From the NCBI RefSeq assembly GCF_020042665.1, contig NZ_CP083376.1:3756001-3820000 (forward strand): 64,000 nucleotides of DNA, read 5' to 3'. Made by a program: the position numbers and the translations under genes. Within the stretch, counting starts at the first letter, position 1. Each line of letters begins with the position of its first letter. The DNA is from Pseudoxanthomonas sp. X-1 (GTDB lineage Bacteria > Pseudomonadota > Gammaproteobacteria > Xanthomonadales > Xanthomonadaceae). The notes beneath the pieces were generated by a model. The model did no database searches. It had not been told where the DNA came from and was given only the letters and a program-made list of their open reading frames with translations. Below are positions 1 to 9,097 of this stretch, piece by piece.

Positions 1-792
1 GGCGTTGGCCTCGGGGCGCGCGTCGCCGAGCAGCTGGCCGGTGGTCAGCAGTTCGGGATCGTCCTGGGCCTTCTTGTCGCTGCCGTCGGGCAGGGCGACC
101 TCGTTGCTGGCATAGCGCATCAGGCGGTAGTCCTTGCCCTCGCCCGCCGGGCCTTCCACCCGGTAGCCGTCCTCCAGCTTCAGGAAGCGCGAGGTCTCGC
201 CCTCGAAATACATCCGCCCGGACTTGGCGGTGACCACGTCCAGCCGGTCGCCCTTCTGGCGCTGCATGAACACCTTGGCCAGGCGCGTGCCGTCGCTGGA
301 CATGCCGTTGACGTAGACCACCCCGCCGTCGCTGAGCACGGTGAACTGGCCCGGCTCCAGCCCGGCCAGGATCAGCGAGCGGTTGGCGTTGTCGATCATC
401 GCCTGGCTGGTGCGCAGGGACAGGGGGCCGGCCCACAGCGAGACCGCCGCCACGATCGCCACGATCGGCACCACCAGCAGCAGCAGCGGGCGCAGCAGGC
501 GCCGCGGGCCCACCCCGATCGAGGTCAGCACCGCCATTTCCGAGTCGCGGTACAGGCGGGCGATGGCCAGCATCAGGCCCAGCATCAGCGCCAGGGACAG
601 GATCAGCGGCAGGAACTGCACCGTGGCCAGCCCCAGCTGGGACAGCAGCAGGCCGGCCGGCAGCTTGCCGTTGGCCACATCGCCCAGCACGTCGACCAGC
701 AGCCCGCCCATGCTCACGATCAGCAGCACCATCAGCGCGGCCAGGAAGCTCTGGGTGAACTCGGAGAACAGGTAGCGGTCCAGCTTCGGCAT
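1..792 (-). CDS. lptF: LPS export permease LptF, N-terminal part (cut by window edge)
   Basis: The reading frame begins at the ATG complementary to 790-792 and stays open to base 1, so 264 codons are visible and the C-terminus lies outside the window. The protein starts MPKLDRYLFSEF and shows the YjgP/YjgQ fold: a membrane segment near residues 12-35, two more near residues 55-75 and 95-120, then the start of the periplasmic beta-jellyroll (VYVNGMSSDGTRLAKVFMQR). LptF pairs with LptG and the ATPase LptB to drive lipopolysaccharide from the inner membrane towards the outer membrane. It is divergent from pepA, the arrangement common in gammaproteobacteria (known context), which supports LptF rather than LptG. 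The 141 bases between the two genes must hold both promoters, but no strong consensus is visible. Confidence 0.9.
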   Translation of the reverse strand, partial: MPKLDRYLFSEFTQSFLAALMVLLIVSMGGLLVDVLGDVANGKLPAGLLLSQLGLATVQFLPLILSLALMLGLMLAIARLYRDSEMAVLTSIGVGPRRLLRPLLLLVVPIVAIVAAVSLWAGPLSLRTSQAMIDNANRSLILAGLEPGQFTVLSDGGVVYVNGMSSDGTRLAKVFMQRQKGDRLDVVTAKSGRMYFEGETSRFLKLEDGYRVEGPAGEGKDYRLMRYASNEVALPDGSDKKAQDDPELLTTGQLLGDARPEANA

Positions 793-933
793 CGGATGGG
801 GTTGCCTTACAATTGCAGGTTCGAATGCCGGTGCGCGCACGCGCGGACCGAGTCGGCGCCGGGGCATCCAGCATCGCGGCGGCCGGCGATTGTACGTAAC
901 TGCTGGTGAAACCGACTCGACGGAAATTGCGCA

Positions 934-2427
934 ATGGCCCTGGAATTCACCCTGAACCACGACACCCCCACCACCGCCGCCGTGGATTGCGTGGTCGTGG
1001 GCGTGTATGCGGACAAGACCCTGAGCCCGTCCGCGGCCGCCATTGACGCCGCCAGCCAGGGTCGCCTGGCCGCGCTGGCCCAGCGCGGCGACGCCCCGGG
1101 CCGCAGCGGCAAGATCACCGCGCTCTACGACCTGCCCGGCGTGAAGGCCCCGCGCGTGCTGCTGGTCGGCCTGGGCGAGCCGGCCAAGTTCAACGTGCCG
1201 ACCTACCTCAAGGCGCTGACCGAGGCCGCCCGCGCGCTCAAGGACGGCGCGGCCGTCTCCGCGCTGGTGACCCTGACCGAGCTGGAGGTCCCGGGGCGCG
1301 ACGCCGCCTGGGCGATCCGCCAGGCCGTGGCCGCCACCGAGCACGCGACCTACCGCTACACCGCCACCCTGGGCAAGAAGAAGCCGGACCCGCAGGCGCT
1401 GGCCCAGGTCGCCTTCCTCGGCAGCGACGACACCGCGCTGGCCCAGGGCATCGCCATCGCCAACGGCGTGAAGTTCACCCGCGAGCTGGGCAACCTGCCG
1501 CCGAACGTCTGCACCCCGGCCTACCTGGCCCAGCAGGCGCAGGACTTCGCCGCCGGGCACGCGGGCGCCGAGGCCGAGATCCTCGACGATGCCGCCATGG
1601 AGGCCCTGGGCATGGGCTCGCTGCTGGCCGTGGCCCGCGGCTCGGCCAACCGCCCGCGCCTGATCGTGCTCAAGTGGAACGGCGCGGCCGATGCGTCGGC
1701 CAAGCCCTACGTGCTGGTCGGCAAGGGCATCACCTTCGACACCGGCGGCGTCAACCTGAAGACCCAGGGCGGCATCGAAGAGATGAAGTACGACATGTGC
1801 GGCGGCGCCACGGTGCTGGGCACGTTCGTGGCGGCGGTCGGCCTGAAGCTGCCGCTGAACCTGGTGGTGGTGGTGCCGGCGGTGGAGAACGCGATCGACG
1901 GCAACGCCTATCGCCCCTCGGACGTCATCACCTCCATGTCCGGCCGCACCATCGAGGTCGGCAACACCGACGCGGAAGGCCGCCTGATCCTGTGCGACGC
2001 GCTGACCTATGCCGAGCGCTTCAAGCCCGAGGCCCTGGTCGACGTGGCCACGCTCACCGGCGCCTGCATGGTCGCGCTGGGCCGCCATGCCGCCGGCCTG
2101 ATGAGCAAGCACGACGACCTGAGCGAGGAACTGCTCAGCGCCGGTGAGCACGTCTACGACCGCGCCTGGCGCCTGCCGCTGTGGGACGAGTACCAGTCCC
2201 AGCTGGAGTCCACCTTCGCCGACGTCTACAACATCGGCGGCCGCTGGGGCGGCGCGATCACCGCCGGCTGCTTCCTGGCGCGCTTCACCGAAGGCCAGCG
2301 CTGGGCGCACCTGGACATCGCCGGCGTGGCCAACGACGAGGGCAAGCGCGGCATGGCCACCGGCCGCCCGGTGAACCTGCTGGCGCAGTGGCTGCTGGAC
2401 CGCGCCTCGGGCACGGCCGGGAACTGA
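934..2427 (+). CDS. pepA: Cytosol (leucyl) aminopeptidase PepA, M17 family
   Basis: This 497-residue protein has the usual length of PepA. It removes N-terminal amino acids from peptides in the cytosol using two metal ions, and in E. coli it also binds DNA in Xer recombination (known). The M17 signature NTDAEGRL is at residues 344-351, and the metal-ligand stretch KGITFDTGG begins at Lys264 with Asp269. The N-terminal half is the less conserved macro-like domain. The start is the ATG at 934, giving [10 protein letters not shown]. An inverted repeat follows the gene before holC, which lies in the same direction as in many proteobacteria (pepA-holC-valS). Confidence 0.97.
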   Translation: MALEFTLNHDTPTTAAVDCVVVGVYADKTLSPSAAAIDAASQGRLAALAQRGDAPGRSGKITALYDLPGVKAPRVLLVGLGEPAKFNVPTYLKALTEAARALKDGAAVSALVTLTELEVPGRDAAWAIRQAVAATEHATYRYTATLGKKKPDPQALAQVAFLGSDDTALAQGIAIANGVKFTRELGNLPPNVCTPAYLAQQAQDFAAGHAGAEAEILDDAAMEALGMGSLLAVARGSANRPRLIVLKWNGAADASAKPYVLVGKGITFDTGGVNLKTQGGIEEMKYDMCGGATVLGTFVAAVGLKLPLNLVVVVPAVENAIDGNAYRPSDVITSMSGRTIEVGNTDAEGRLILCDALTYAERFKPEALVDVATLTGACMVALGRHAAGLMSKHDDLSEELLSAGEHVYDRAWRLPLWDEYQSQLESTFADVYNIGGRWGGAITAGCFLARFTEGQRWAHLDIAGVANDEGKRGMATGRPVNLLAQWLLDRASGTAGN

Positions 2428-2432
2428 GAAAC

Positions 2433-2543
2433 GGGGATTGGGAATGGTGAGACGCCCGAGTCCCGATCCCTCCACGGCGCGCGGCCACCTTGCCGCGCAC
2501 CGCTCCTTCGATTCCCGCCTCCCCACTGCCCATTCCCAGCCCC
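2433..2543. repeat. Imperfect inverted repeat filling the pepA-holC gap
   Basis: The left arm at 2433-2447 reads ggggattgggaatgg and the right arm at 2530-2543 reads ccattcccagcccc. They pair almost completely and leave the pepA-holC gap as a long hairpin. Short ATTCCC blocks recur just before valS (3051-3070). The holC start codon follows the right arm by a single base and no Shine-Dalgarno is seen. It may be a xanthomonad intergenic repeat or an attenuating structure. Confidence 0.55.
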
Positions 2544-2544
2544 C

Positions 2545-2967
2545 ATGCGCGCCGACTTCTACCTGATCGCCAAGCCGCGCTTCCTCGAGGCGCCGCTGAA
2601 CCTGGTCTGCGAACTGGCCAAGCGCGCCTACGCCTCCAACCAGCCCACGCTGATCCTGGCGCGCGACGCGGCCCAGGCCGAGGAGCTGGACGAGCTGCTG
2701 TGGGCCTTCGAGGACGATGCCTACGTACCGCACCAGATCGCCGGCACCGACGAGGACGACGACATCACCCCGGTGCTGATCGCCGCGCCGGAGCTGGACG
2801 CCGCGCCGCGCCCGCTGGTGATCAACCTGCGCGATGCCGCCTACGCCGGCGCCTGCGAGCGCGTGCTGGAGGTCGTCCCGGCCGACCCGGCCGCGCGCGA
2901 GCCGCTGCGCGAACGCTGGCGCCAGTACCAGGCGCGCGGGTTCGCGCTCAACAAGCACGATATGTGA
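2545..2967 (+). CDS. holC: DNA polymerase III chi subunit
   Basis: This 140-residue protein starts [10 protein letters not shown] and has the HolC pattern throughout: N-terminal strand, the helix [14 protein letters not shown], the acidic block [17 protein letters not shown], and the closing [16 protein letters not shown]. Chi belongs to the clamp-loader complex and links it, through psi, to single-stranded-DNA-binding protein. It lies between pepA and valS, the conserved neighbourhood of holC. A candidate partner, a psi-like gene, lies 5 kb downstream at 7735-8184. The start is the first ATG in frame; no good ribosome-binding site precedes it. Confidence 0.93.
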   Translation: MRADFYLIAKPRFLEAPLNLVCELAKRAYASNQPTLILARDAAQAEELDELLWAFEDDAYVPHQIAGTDEDDDITPVLIAAPELDAAPRPLVINLRDAAYAGACERVLEVVPADPAAREPLRERWRQYQARGFALNKHDM

Positions 2968-3082
2968 TGAAGCCGGCAACCGGGATGGAGCACCGGGATT
3001 CTTGATCCCGCTTCACCGGCCGCGGCGGACGCCGCCCCCGCGCCTTGTCGATTCCCCATTTCCGATTCCCGATGTCCCGCCT

Positions 3083-5911
3083 ATGACCACCCTCGCCTCC
3101 AGCTACGACCCGAAAGCCTTCGAAGCGCGCCTGTACGCGCAGTGGGAAGCCGACGGCGCGTTCAAGCCCTCCGGCACCGGCACGCCGTACACCATCCTGC
3201 TGCCGCCGCCCAACGTCACCGGCACGCTGCACATGGGCCACGCGTTCCAGCAGACGCTGATGGACGCGCTGGTGCGCTACCACCGCATGCGCGGCTTCGA
3301 CGCGCTGTGGCAGGTGGGCACCGACCACGCCGGCATCGCCACCGAGATGGTGGTCAGCCGCAACCTGGCGCTGGAGGGCAAGGGCGAAACGCGCGATTCG
3401 CTGGGCCGCGAGGGCTTCATCGCCAAGGTCTGGGAATGGAAGCAGCAGTCCGGCGACACCATCGAGCGCCAGATGCGCCGGCTCGGCACCTCGGCCGACT
3501 GGTCGCGCAGCACCTTCACCATGGACCCGCAGCCCTCGGCGGCGGTGACCGAGGCCTTCGTGCGCTGGTACGAGCAGGGCCTGATCTACCGCGGCCAGCG
3601 CCTGGTCAACTGGGACCCGGTGCTGAAGACGGCGATCTCCGACCTGGAGGTGGAGAACGTCGAGGAAGACGGCTTTTTGTGGTCGATCCGCTATCCGCTG
3701 GCCGATGGCGCCACCTACGAGCACGTCGAGGTGGACGCCGACGGCCAGGAGACCCTGCGCGAGTTCCGCGACTACCTGGTGGTGGCCACCACGCGCCCGG
3801 AGACCATGCTCGGCGATACGGCGGTGATGATCCATCCGGAGGATCCGCGCTACGCCGGGCTGATCGGCAAGGCGGTGGCGCTGCCGCTGAGCGAGCGCAC
3901 CATCCCGGTGATCGGCGACGACTACGTGGATCGCGACTTCGGCACCGGCGTGGTCAAGGTGACCCCGGCGCACGACTTCAACGACTACCAGGTCGGCGTG
4001 CGCCACGCGCTGCCGATGATCAACCTGTTTACGCCCACCGCCGCGCTCAACGAGAACGCGCCGCACAAGTACCAGGGCCTGGACCGTTACGCCGCGCGCA
4101 AGGCGGTGCTGGCCGACCTGGAGGCGCTCGGCCTGCTGGTGGAGACCAAGCCGCACAAGCTGCAGGTGCCGCGCGGCGACCGCACCGGCCAGGTGATCGA
4201 GCCCTACCTGACCGACCAGTGGTTCGTGAGGATGGACGGGCTGGCCAAGCGCGGCCTGGAACTGGTCGAATCCGGCCAGATCCGCTTTGTCCCGCCGAAC
4301 TGGATCAACACCTACCGCCACTGGATGGAGAACATCCAGGACTGGTGCATCAGCCGCCAGCTGTGGTGGGGCCATCGCATCCCGGCGTGGTTCGACGCGG
4401 CCGGCAAGTACTACGTGGGCCGCGACGAGGCGCAGGTGCGCGCCGAGCACGACCTGGGCGACGAGGTGGTGCTGACCCAGGACAGCGACGTGCTGGAGAC
4501 CTGGTTCTCCTCGCAGCTGTGGCCGTTCTCCACGCTGGGCTGGCCCGAAGAGCAGGCGATGGAGCAGCGCGGCTTCGATCGCTACCTGCCCTCGGACGTG
4601 CTGGTCACGGGCTTCGACATCATCTTCTTCTGGGTGGCGCGCATGGTCATGGCCACCGACAGTTTCACCGGCAGGATTCCGTTCCGCGACGTCTACATGA
4701 CCGGCCTGATCCGCGACGCGCAGGGCCAGAAGATGTCCAAGTCCAAGGGCAACGTGCTCGACCCGCTGGACATCATCGACGGCATCGCGCTGGAGGATCT
4801 GGTCGCCAAGCGCACCAGCGGGCTGATGCAGCCGCGCCTGGCCGAGAAGATCGAGAAGGCCACGCGCAAGGAGTTCCCCGACGGCATCGCCGCCCACGGC
4901 GCCGATGCGCTGCGCTTCACCATCGCCGCGCTGGCCACGCACGGACGCGACATCAAGTTCGACCTGGGCCGCGCGGAGGGCTACAAGAACTTCTGCAACA
5001 AGCTGTGGAACGCCACGCGCTTCGTGCTGATGAACACCGAGGGCGCGCAGTTCGCCGGCGCCCCGCAGCCGGTCACCGACGCGGAAAAGTGGATCCTGGC
5101 CGGCCTGGCGCGCGTGTCCGGCGAGGCCGCCGAGCACTTCGCCAGCTACCGCTTCGACCTGCTGGCGCAGTGCCTGTACGAGTTCGCCTGGAACCAGTTC
5201 TGCGACTGGTTCGTCGAGCTGGCCAAGCCCGCGCTGAGCGGCGCGGCGGACGCGGCCGCCGCCGACAGCACCCGCCACACCCTGCTCTATGTGCTCGAGC
5301 AGCTGCTGCGCCTGCTGCATCCGCTGGCGCCGTTCGTCACCGAGGAGCTGTGGCAGCAGGTCGCCCCGCGCGTGGGCGTGGCCGGCCGCACCATCTCGCT
5401 GCAGGCCTATCCCATCGCGCAGGCGCTTGCCGCGTCCGGCTACGCCGGTGCCGAGGCCGACGTGGAATGGCTGAAGGCCATCATCAGCGCCCTGCGCCGC
5501 GTGCGCAGCGAGCTGCAGGTCTCCCCGGGCAAGAGCGTGCGTCTGCTGCTGCAGGCCGGCGACGCGCAGGACCGCGCGCGCGTGGCGCGCTTCGACTCGC
5601 AGCTGCGCTTCCTGCTCCGGCTCGAGTCGATCGACTGGCTGGACGGCGCCGATGCGCCGGCCTCGGCCGCCGCGGTGGTGGGCGAGTTGCGCCTGCTGGT
5701 GCCGCTGGAAGGCCTGGTCGACCTGGACGCCGAGCGCGCGCGCCTGGACAAGGAGATCGCCCGGGTCGCCGGCGAGCGCGAGAAGAGCGAGGCCAAGCTG
5801 GCCAAGTTCAGCGACAAGGTGCCGGCGGCAGTGGTCGAACAGGAGCGCGTGCGCCTGGCCGACTGGACCGCGCAGCTGACGGCCCTGCAGGAGCAGCGCG
5901 CCAAGCTGTGA
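3083..5911 (+). CDS. valS: Valyl-tRNA synthetase
   Basis: ValRS charges tRNA-Val and edits mischarged threonine. From the ATG at 3083 the protein is 942 residues, the family's usual length; the frame stays open further upstream, but that extension is low-complexity and lies across intergenic repeat DNA. The class I signatures are present: HMGH at residues 50-53 in [12 protein letters not shown], and KMSKS at residues 550-554. The CP1 editing domain ([14 protein letters not shown]) lies between them, and the C-terminal coiled-coil arm ([22 protein letters not shown]) closes the protein. Confidence 0.97.
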   Translation: MTTLASSYDPKAFEARLYAQWEADGAFKPSGTGTPYTILLPPPNVTGTLHMGHAFQQTLMDALVRYHRMRGFDALWQVGTDHAGIATEMVVSRNLALEGKGETRDSLGREGFIAKVWEWKQQSGDTIERQMRRLGTSADWSRSTFTMDPQPSAAVTEAFVRWYEQGLIYRGQRLVNWDPVLKTAISDLEVENVEEDGFLWSIRYPLADGATYEHVEVDADGQETLREFRDYLVVATTRPETMLGDTAVMIHPEDPRYAGLIGKAVALPLSERTIPVIGDDYVDRDFGTGVVKVTPAHDFNDYQVGVRHALPMINLFTPTAALNENAPHKYQGLDRYAARKAVLADLEALGLLVETKPHKLQVPRGDRTGQVIEPYLTDQWFVRMDGLAKRGLELVESGQIRFVPPNWINTYRHWMENIQDWCISRQLWWGHRIPAWFDAAGKYYVGRDEAQVRAEHDLGDEVVLTQDSDVLETWFSSQLWPFSTLGWPEEQAMEQRGFDRYLPSDVLVTGFDIIFFWVARMVMATDSFTGRIPFRDVYMTGLIRDAQGQKMSKSKGNVLDPLDIIDGIALEDLVAKRTSGLMQPRLAEKIEKATRKEFPDGIAAHGADALRFTIAALATHGRDIKFDLGRAEGYKNFCNKLWNATRFVLMNTEGAQFAGAPQPVTDAEKWILAGLARVSGEAAEHFASYRFDLLAQCLYEFAWNQFCDWFVELAKPALSGAADAAAADSTRHTLLYVLEQLLRLLHPLAPFVTEELWQQVAPRVGVAGRTISLQAYPIAQALAASGYAGAEADVEWLKAIISALRRVRSELQVSPGKSVRLLLQAGDAQDRARVARFDSQLRFLLRLESIDWLDGADAPASAAAVVGELRLLVPLEGLVDLDAERARLDKEIARVAGEREKSEAKLAKFSDKVPAAVVEQERVRLADWTAQLTALQEQRAKL

Positions 5912-5945
5912 TCCTGCGGCGGCGCCTTGCGGGAGTCTGGTGCGA

Positions 5946-6099
5946 GCCTGCCGATCGCTTGAAGCGGGCCTGCTAGCGGCTTGAGGTAAGCCTGCTAGCT
6001 GCTTGATGTGGGCCTGCTGATTGCTTGATGCGAGGCTGCCGATAGCTCGAGGTGAGCCTGCTGATAGCTCGAGATGAGGCTGGTGGTAGCTTGGTGGGA
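5946..6099 (+). repeat. Seven tandem copies of a 22-bp repeat after valS
   Basis: Units start at 5946, 5968, 5990, 6012, 6034, 6056 and 6078, an exact 22-base period. Each begins G(C/G)CTG and continues with a variant of CTGATAGCTTGAGGTGA. The copies differ by several substitutions but by no length change. The last copy runs into the left arm of the palindrome at 6093. Bases 6165-6190 carry the complementary motif (CCTCACC). No open frame uses the array. Confidence 0.85.
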
Positions 6100-6162
6100 G
6101 CCGGCATGCCGGCGATAGGGCTTTCCCGGTAAAGCCTCATCGCCGGCATGCCGGCTCCCACC
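6093..6162. terminator. Perfect 24-bp inverted repeat with 22-base loop (valS / transporter gap)
   Basis: The arms at 6093-6116 and 6139-6162 are exactly complementary; the arm core is GGGAGCCGGCATGCCGGCGA. The loop (6117-6138) carries GGGCTTT and AAAGCCT, which can extend the stem. No T-run follows, so it may act as a factor-dependent terminator, an mRNA-stabilising hairpin, or be a dispersed palindromic element. A related element with different arms but a near-identical loop lies at 7067-7191. Confidence 0.6.
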
Positions 6163-6211
6163 CAGCCTCACCTCACCCAGCCTCACTCCCATCTCCGCTT
6201 CAGGCCTGCCC

Positions 6212-7039
6212 ATGCCGCTTAGCGTCTTCTGCCTGGTGCTGTTCGCCGCGCTGATGCATGCGGGCTGGAACGCCCTCGTCAAGGGCGCGCCGGACAAGCT
6301 GCTGACCACCGTGCTGGTGTCCGGCTTCGCCGCGCTGATCGCGGCCTGCGCGCTGCCCTTCCTGCCCGCGCCGGCCGCGGCGAGCTGGCCGTTCCTGTTG
6401 GTCTCGCCTCTGCTGCAGGCGCTGTACTTCGCCCTGGTGGCGCGCTGCTATCACGTGGCCGACATGAGCCAGGCGTATCCGCTGATGCGCGGCGCCGCAC
6501 CGCTGCTGGTGGCCGTCGTCGGCGTGCTGTGGCTGGGCGAACATCCCGCACCGCGCGCCTGGCTGGGCATCGCAGTGGTGTGCGCCGGGGTGCTGGCGAT
6601 GGCGCTGGGCAGCGGTCGCCTGCACCACGCCGCCCTGCCCCTGCTCAATGCCGCGGTGATCGCAGGCTACACGCTGCTGGATGCCGCCGGCGCGCGCCGT
6701 TCCGCCCATCCCCTGAGCTATACGCTGTGGCTGTTCGCGCTGACCGCCCTGCCGCTGCTGGCCTGGGCGCTGCTGGCGCGGCGCATGGCCTTTCTCGCCT
6801 ACCTGCGCGGCAACGTCGCGCGCGGCCTGGCGGGCGGGATAGGCACGCTGCTGTCCTACAGCCTGGCGCTGTGGGCGATGACCCGCGCACCGGTCGCGCT
6901 GGTGGCGGCCCTGCGCGAAAGCGCGATCGTGTTCGGCCTGGGCATCTCGGTGCTGCTGCTCAAGGAGCGCCCGCCGCGGGCGCGCCTGCTCGCCGCGGGT
7001 GTGATCGCGCTGGGTGTGGCGATGCTGCGGCTGGCTTGA
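6212..7039 (+). CDS. EamA/DMT-family membrane transporter
   Basis: This 275-residue protein consists of about ten hydrophobic segments in two five-helix halves, the drug/metabolite transporter plan. The first half begins MHAGWNALVKG, and helix 9 carries the family-type stretch APVALVAALRESAIVFGLG, followed by LLLKERP. The substrate cannot be told from the sequence; family members export amino acids or other metabolites. It follows valS after the repeat region and probably has its own signals. It is convergent with rimI, with a palindromic element between them. Confidence 0.85.
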   Translation: MPLSVFCLVLFAALMHAGWNALVKGAPDKLLTTVLVSGFAALIAACALPFLPAPAAASWPFLLVSPLLQALYFALVARCYHVADMSQAYPLMRGAAPLLVAVVGVLWLGEHPAPRAWLGIAVVCAGVLAMALGSGRLHHAALPLLNAAVIAGYTLLDAAGARRSAHPLSYTLWLFALTALPLLAWALLARRMAFLAYLRGNVARGLAGGIGTLLSYSLALWAMTRAPVALVAALRESAIVFGLGISVLLLKERPPRARLLAAGVIALGVAMLRLA

Positions 7040-7066
7040 GCAAGCCGGCATGGCACCAAGGATTTT

Positions 7067-7191
7067 GTGGGAGCAACGGTCTCTCAGATCGAGTCGCAGC
7101 CTTCTTGTAGAGCGGAGCTTTTGGCCTTTTTGGCCAATGGCGGCGATGGGGCTTTACCGGTAGAGCCTCATTGCCGCCATGGCGGCTCCCA
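7067..7191. repeat. Degenerate palindromic element, second copy of the 6093 type
   Basis: The loop GGGCTTTACCGGTAGAGCCTC (in 7149-7169) is nearly the same as the loop at 6117-6138. The right arm (from 7170) is TTGCCGCCATGGCGGCTCCCA. The left arm is partly eroded: GGCCAATGGCGGCGAT pairs over its inner part, and a GTGGGAGC that would close the stem is displaced to 7067-7074. It separates the convergent transporter and rimI genes. Confidence 0.6.
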
Positions 7192-7237
7192 GGAATCATT
7201 TCCGCTTTCGATCAGCCGCGCGACACAGAGGCACCGC

Positions 7238-7738
7238 CTACAGCGGCGGCATGCGGTCGATCTCGCCGTCGATCAGTTCGATCGCCATGACGATGGCGTC
7301 CTCGCGCCCGTCCCTGGCCGGGTAGTAGCGCGGGCGGCGGCCGATCTCGTTGAAGCCTTCGCTGTGATACAGCGCGATGGCATGCGGGTTGGACGGGCGC
7401 ACTTCCAGGAACACCCGCTCGGCGCGGCGCTCGCGCGCGCCCTGCACCAGCGCGCGCAGCAGCTGGCGACCCAGGCCGCGGCCCTGGCGCTCGGGCGCCA
7501 CGCAGACATTGAGGATGTGCGCCTCGTCGGCGGCCAGGCTGATCACGCCATAGCCGATGGCCAGACCGTGCTCGACCAGCAACCAGGCCGGATAGCCGGC
7601 CGCCAGGCAGTCGCGGAAGATGCCGCGCGTCCACGGGAAGGGATAGGCGCGCTGCTCGATCGCCATGACCGCGTCCAGATCCGCCTCGCGCATCGGCCGC
7701 AGGCTGGCGGCGCCGGAGTCGGACTGGACCGCGCTCAC
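7238..7738 (-). CDS. rimI: Ribosomal-protein-alanine N-acetyltransferase RimI
   Basis: RimI is a GNAT enzyme that acetylates the N-terminal alanine of ribosomal protein S18. The acetyl-CoA motif A is VCVAPERQGRGLGRQLL, with the Q/R-x-x-G-x-G/A core. YPFPWTRGIF near the N-terminus and ALYHSEGFNEIGRRPRYY near the C-terminus are typical of RimI. I place the start at the GTG at 7738, giving 166 residues; it overlaps the TGA of the upstream gene as GTGA, so translation is probably coupled. The frame is open further upstream, but that part overlaps the holD-like gene. RimI next to psi is the arrangement of E. coli and Pseudomonas. Confidence 0.92.
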   Translation of the reverse strand: MSAVQSDSGAASLRPMREADLDAVMAIEQRAYPFPWTRGIFRDCLAAGYPAWLLVEHGLAIGYGVISLAADEAHILNVCVAPERQGRGLGRQLLRALVQGARERRAERVFLEVRPSNPHAIALYHSEGFNEIGRRPRYYPARDGREDAIVMAIELIDGEIDRMPPL

Positions 7739-8184
7739 GGCGGGCCCTTGCGGCGCAGCGCGCGCAGCTGCGGCCACAGCGCCCGCTTGGCCGCCGCGTT
7801 GCCACGCAGGCTCGCGCTGTCCGGCCAGGCGGCCATGATCGCCGCGGCCTCGGGCGTGTTGGGGTTCAGGCCGGAGGCGCGCAGCAGTTCGATCCGCAGG
7901 CGGTCCGGCAGCAGCGATCCGCGCGCCGGCGGACGGCGCGGCGCGACCGGAGCGCTGTCGGTGGCCATGGCGGGCGGCGGACGGCGCGGCGGCGTGGAGG
8001 GCGCAGGCGGCGGGGCCGCCTCGCGCGTGGGCTGCGTCGGCGGACGGCGCACGGGCGCGGCCGGCGCGTCCAAGGCCGGCGCCCCCGCCGCGACCAGTTG
8101 GCCCGGCACCCACACGGTATGGCCGAGCGCGCGCAGCCAGGCGTGCTGCTCGCCGGTCCACAGCGGGCTGCCGGCTTCGCTCAC
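7735..8184 (-). CDS. Probable DNA polymerase III psi subunit (HolD-like), divergent
   Basis: A 149-residue protein starts at a GTG that overlaps the pssA stop (GTGA), and its own TGA overlaps the rimI start. The N-terminus QHAWLRALGHTVWV fits the W-x2-L-x2-LG-x3-W pattern that psi uses to bind chi. The C-terminus SLRGNAAAKRALWPQLRALR resembles the end of E. coli psi (DLRANPTARAALWQQI). Between them is a proline/arginine-rich linker of about 50 residues with repeated RRPP blocks. Known context: holD lies directly before rimI in E. coli and P. aeruginosa. The assignment is an inference from these two short motifs and the position; a generic xanthomonad hypothetical protein is the alternative. 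Confidence 0.6.
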   Translation of the reverse strand: MSEAGSPLWTGEQHAWLRALGHTVWVPGQLVAAGAPALDAPAAPVRRPPTQPTREAAPPPAPSTPPRRPPPAMATDSAPVAPRRPPARGSLLPDRLRIELLRASGLNPNTPEAAAIMAAWPDSASLRGNAAAKRALWPQLRALRRKGPP

Positions 8185-8957
8185 GCCGCCGGCTCCCGGC
8201 GCCCCCGGCGTTGCAGCGCCCACATCACCGGCCCCGACAGCGCGTACAGCACGCCGATCACGCACAGCGTCCGCGGCAGGTCGACCACCAGGATGGCGAT
8301 CACCACCGGCACCAGCACCACCAGCAGGAACGGGATCCGGTCGGCCTTGGCGCCGCCCTTGCCGCTGCCCTTGAAGCTCCAGAAGCGGATGCGGCTGACC
8401 ATCAGCAGCGCCGCCACGATGGTCACGCCCAGCGCCACGTAACGCAGCTGCTCGCCGGTCCAGTCCAGCTTGCCGTCGGCGAAGGCCCACACGAAGGACA
8501 TCATCAGCCCCGCGGCCGCCGGGCTGGCCAGGCCGACGAACCAGCGCTTGTCGACCGTGCCGACCTGGGTATTGAACCGCGCCAGGCGCAGCGCCGCGCA
8601 GGCCGCGTAGAGGAAGGCCACCGCCCAGCCGACCCGGCCGATGATCTCCCCGTCCAGCTTCAGCGCCGACAGCGACCAGTGGTACATCACCAGCGCCGGG
8701 GCCATGCCGAAGCTGACCAGGTCGGCGAGCGAGTCGTACTGCACGCCGAACTCGCTGCTGGTACCGGTCAGGCGCGCCACGCGGCCATCGATGCCGTCCA
8801 TCAGCGCGGCGACGAACACGGCGATCGCCGCGGAAACGAACTCGCCATTGGAGGCGGCGATGATCGCGTAGAAGCCGGAGAACAGACCGGCGGTGGTGAA
8901 CAGGTTCGGCAGCAGATACATGCCGCGCGCGCGGGTGGGCTGGGGAAGCGGGTCCAT
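8181..8957 (-). CDS. pssA: CDP-diacylglycerol-serine O-phosphatidyltransferase
   Basis: This integral membrane enzyme makes phosphatidylserine from CDP-diacylglycerol and serine, the first step to phosphatidylethanolamine. The CDP-alcohol phosphotransferase signature is complete: DGRVARLTGTSSEFGVQYD followed by SLAD, giving DG-x2-AR-x8-G-x3-D-x3-D. NLFTTAGLFSGFYAI is typical of PssA type II, and about eight membrane helices follow. I chose the ATG at 8957 (MDPLPQP; 258 residues); a GTG two codons earlier is possible. It heads a tightly coupled trio with the holD-like gene and rimI. Confidence 0.92.
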   Translation of the reverse strand: MDPLPQPTRARGMYLLPNLFTTAGLFSGFYAIIAASNGEFVSAAIAVFVAALMDGIDGRVARLTGTSSEFGVQYDSLADLVSFGMAPALVMYHWSLSALKLDGEIIGRVGWAVAFLYAACAALRLARFNTQVGTVDKRWFVGLASPAAAGLMMSFVWAFADGKLDWTGEQLRYVALGVTIVAALLMVSRIRFWSFKGSGKGGAKADRIPFLLVVLVPVVIAILVVDLPRTLCVIGVLYALSGPVMWALQRRGRREPAA

Positions 8958-9097
8958 CCCCACAGTTTAGAGGGTGTCATGCGCTTTGCGATGGGCCGCC
9001 CGGGCCGTCGCACCGCCGTTGCGGCGCTTGCCACTGCGGTCCGGGGGTGCTGCAATCGCCGCCATCCCCCGCCCGCCCCGCCCTCCCGGAGCCCGCC

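Noticed and set aside
2948..5320. 790-codon antisense open frame opposite valS, and similar long antisense frames opposite proS (9687-11615), hmfD-hmfH (30640-32790) and hmfA (36821-38743)
   Set aside because: They are products of GC-biased codon positions in real genes: the proteins are rich in His, Arg, Gly and Gln, have no domain and lie wholly opposite well-supported genes.
5946..6099. CRISPR-like array
   Set aside because: The 22-base units follow each other directly without spacers, and no cas gene is present.
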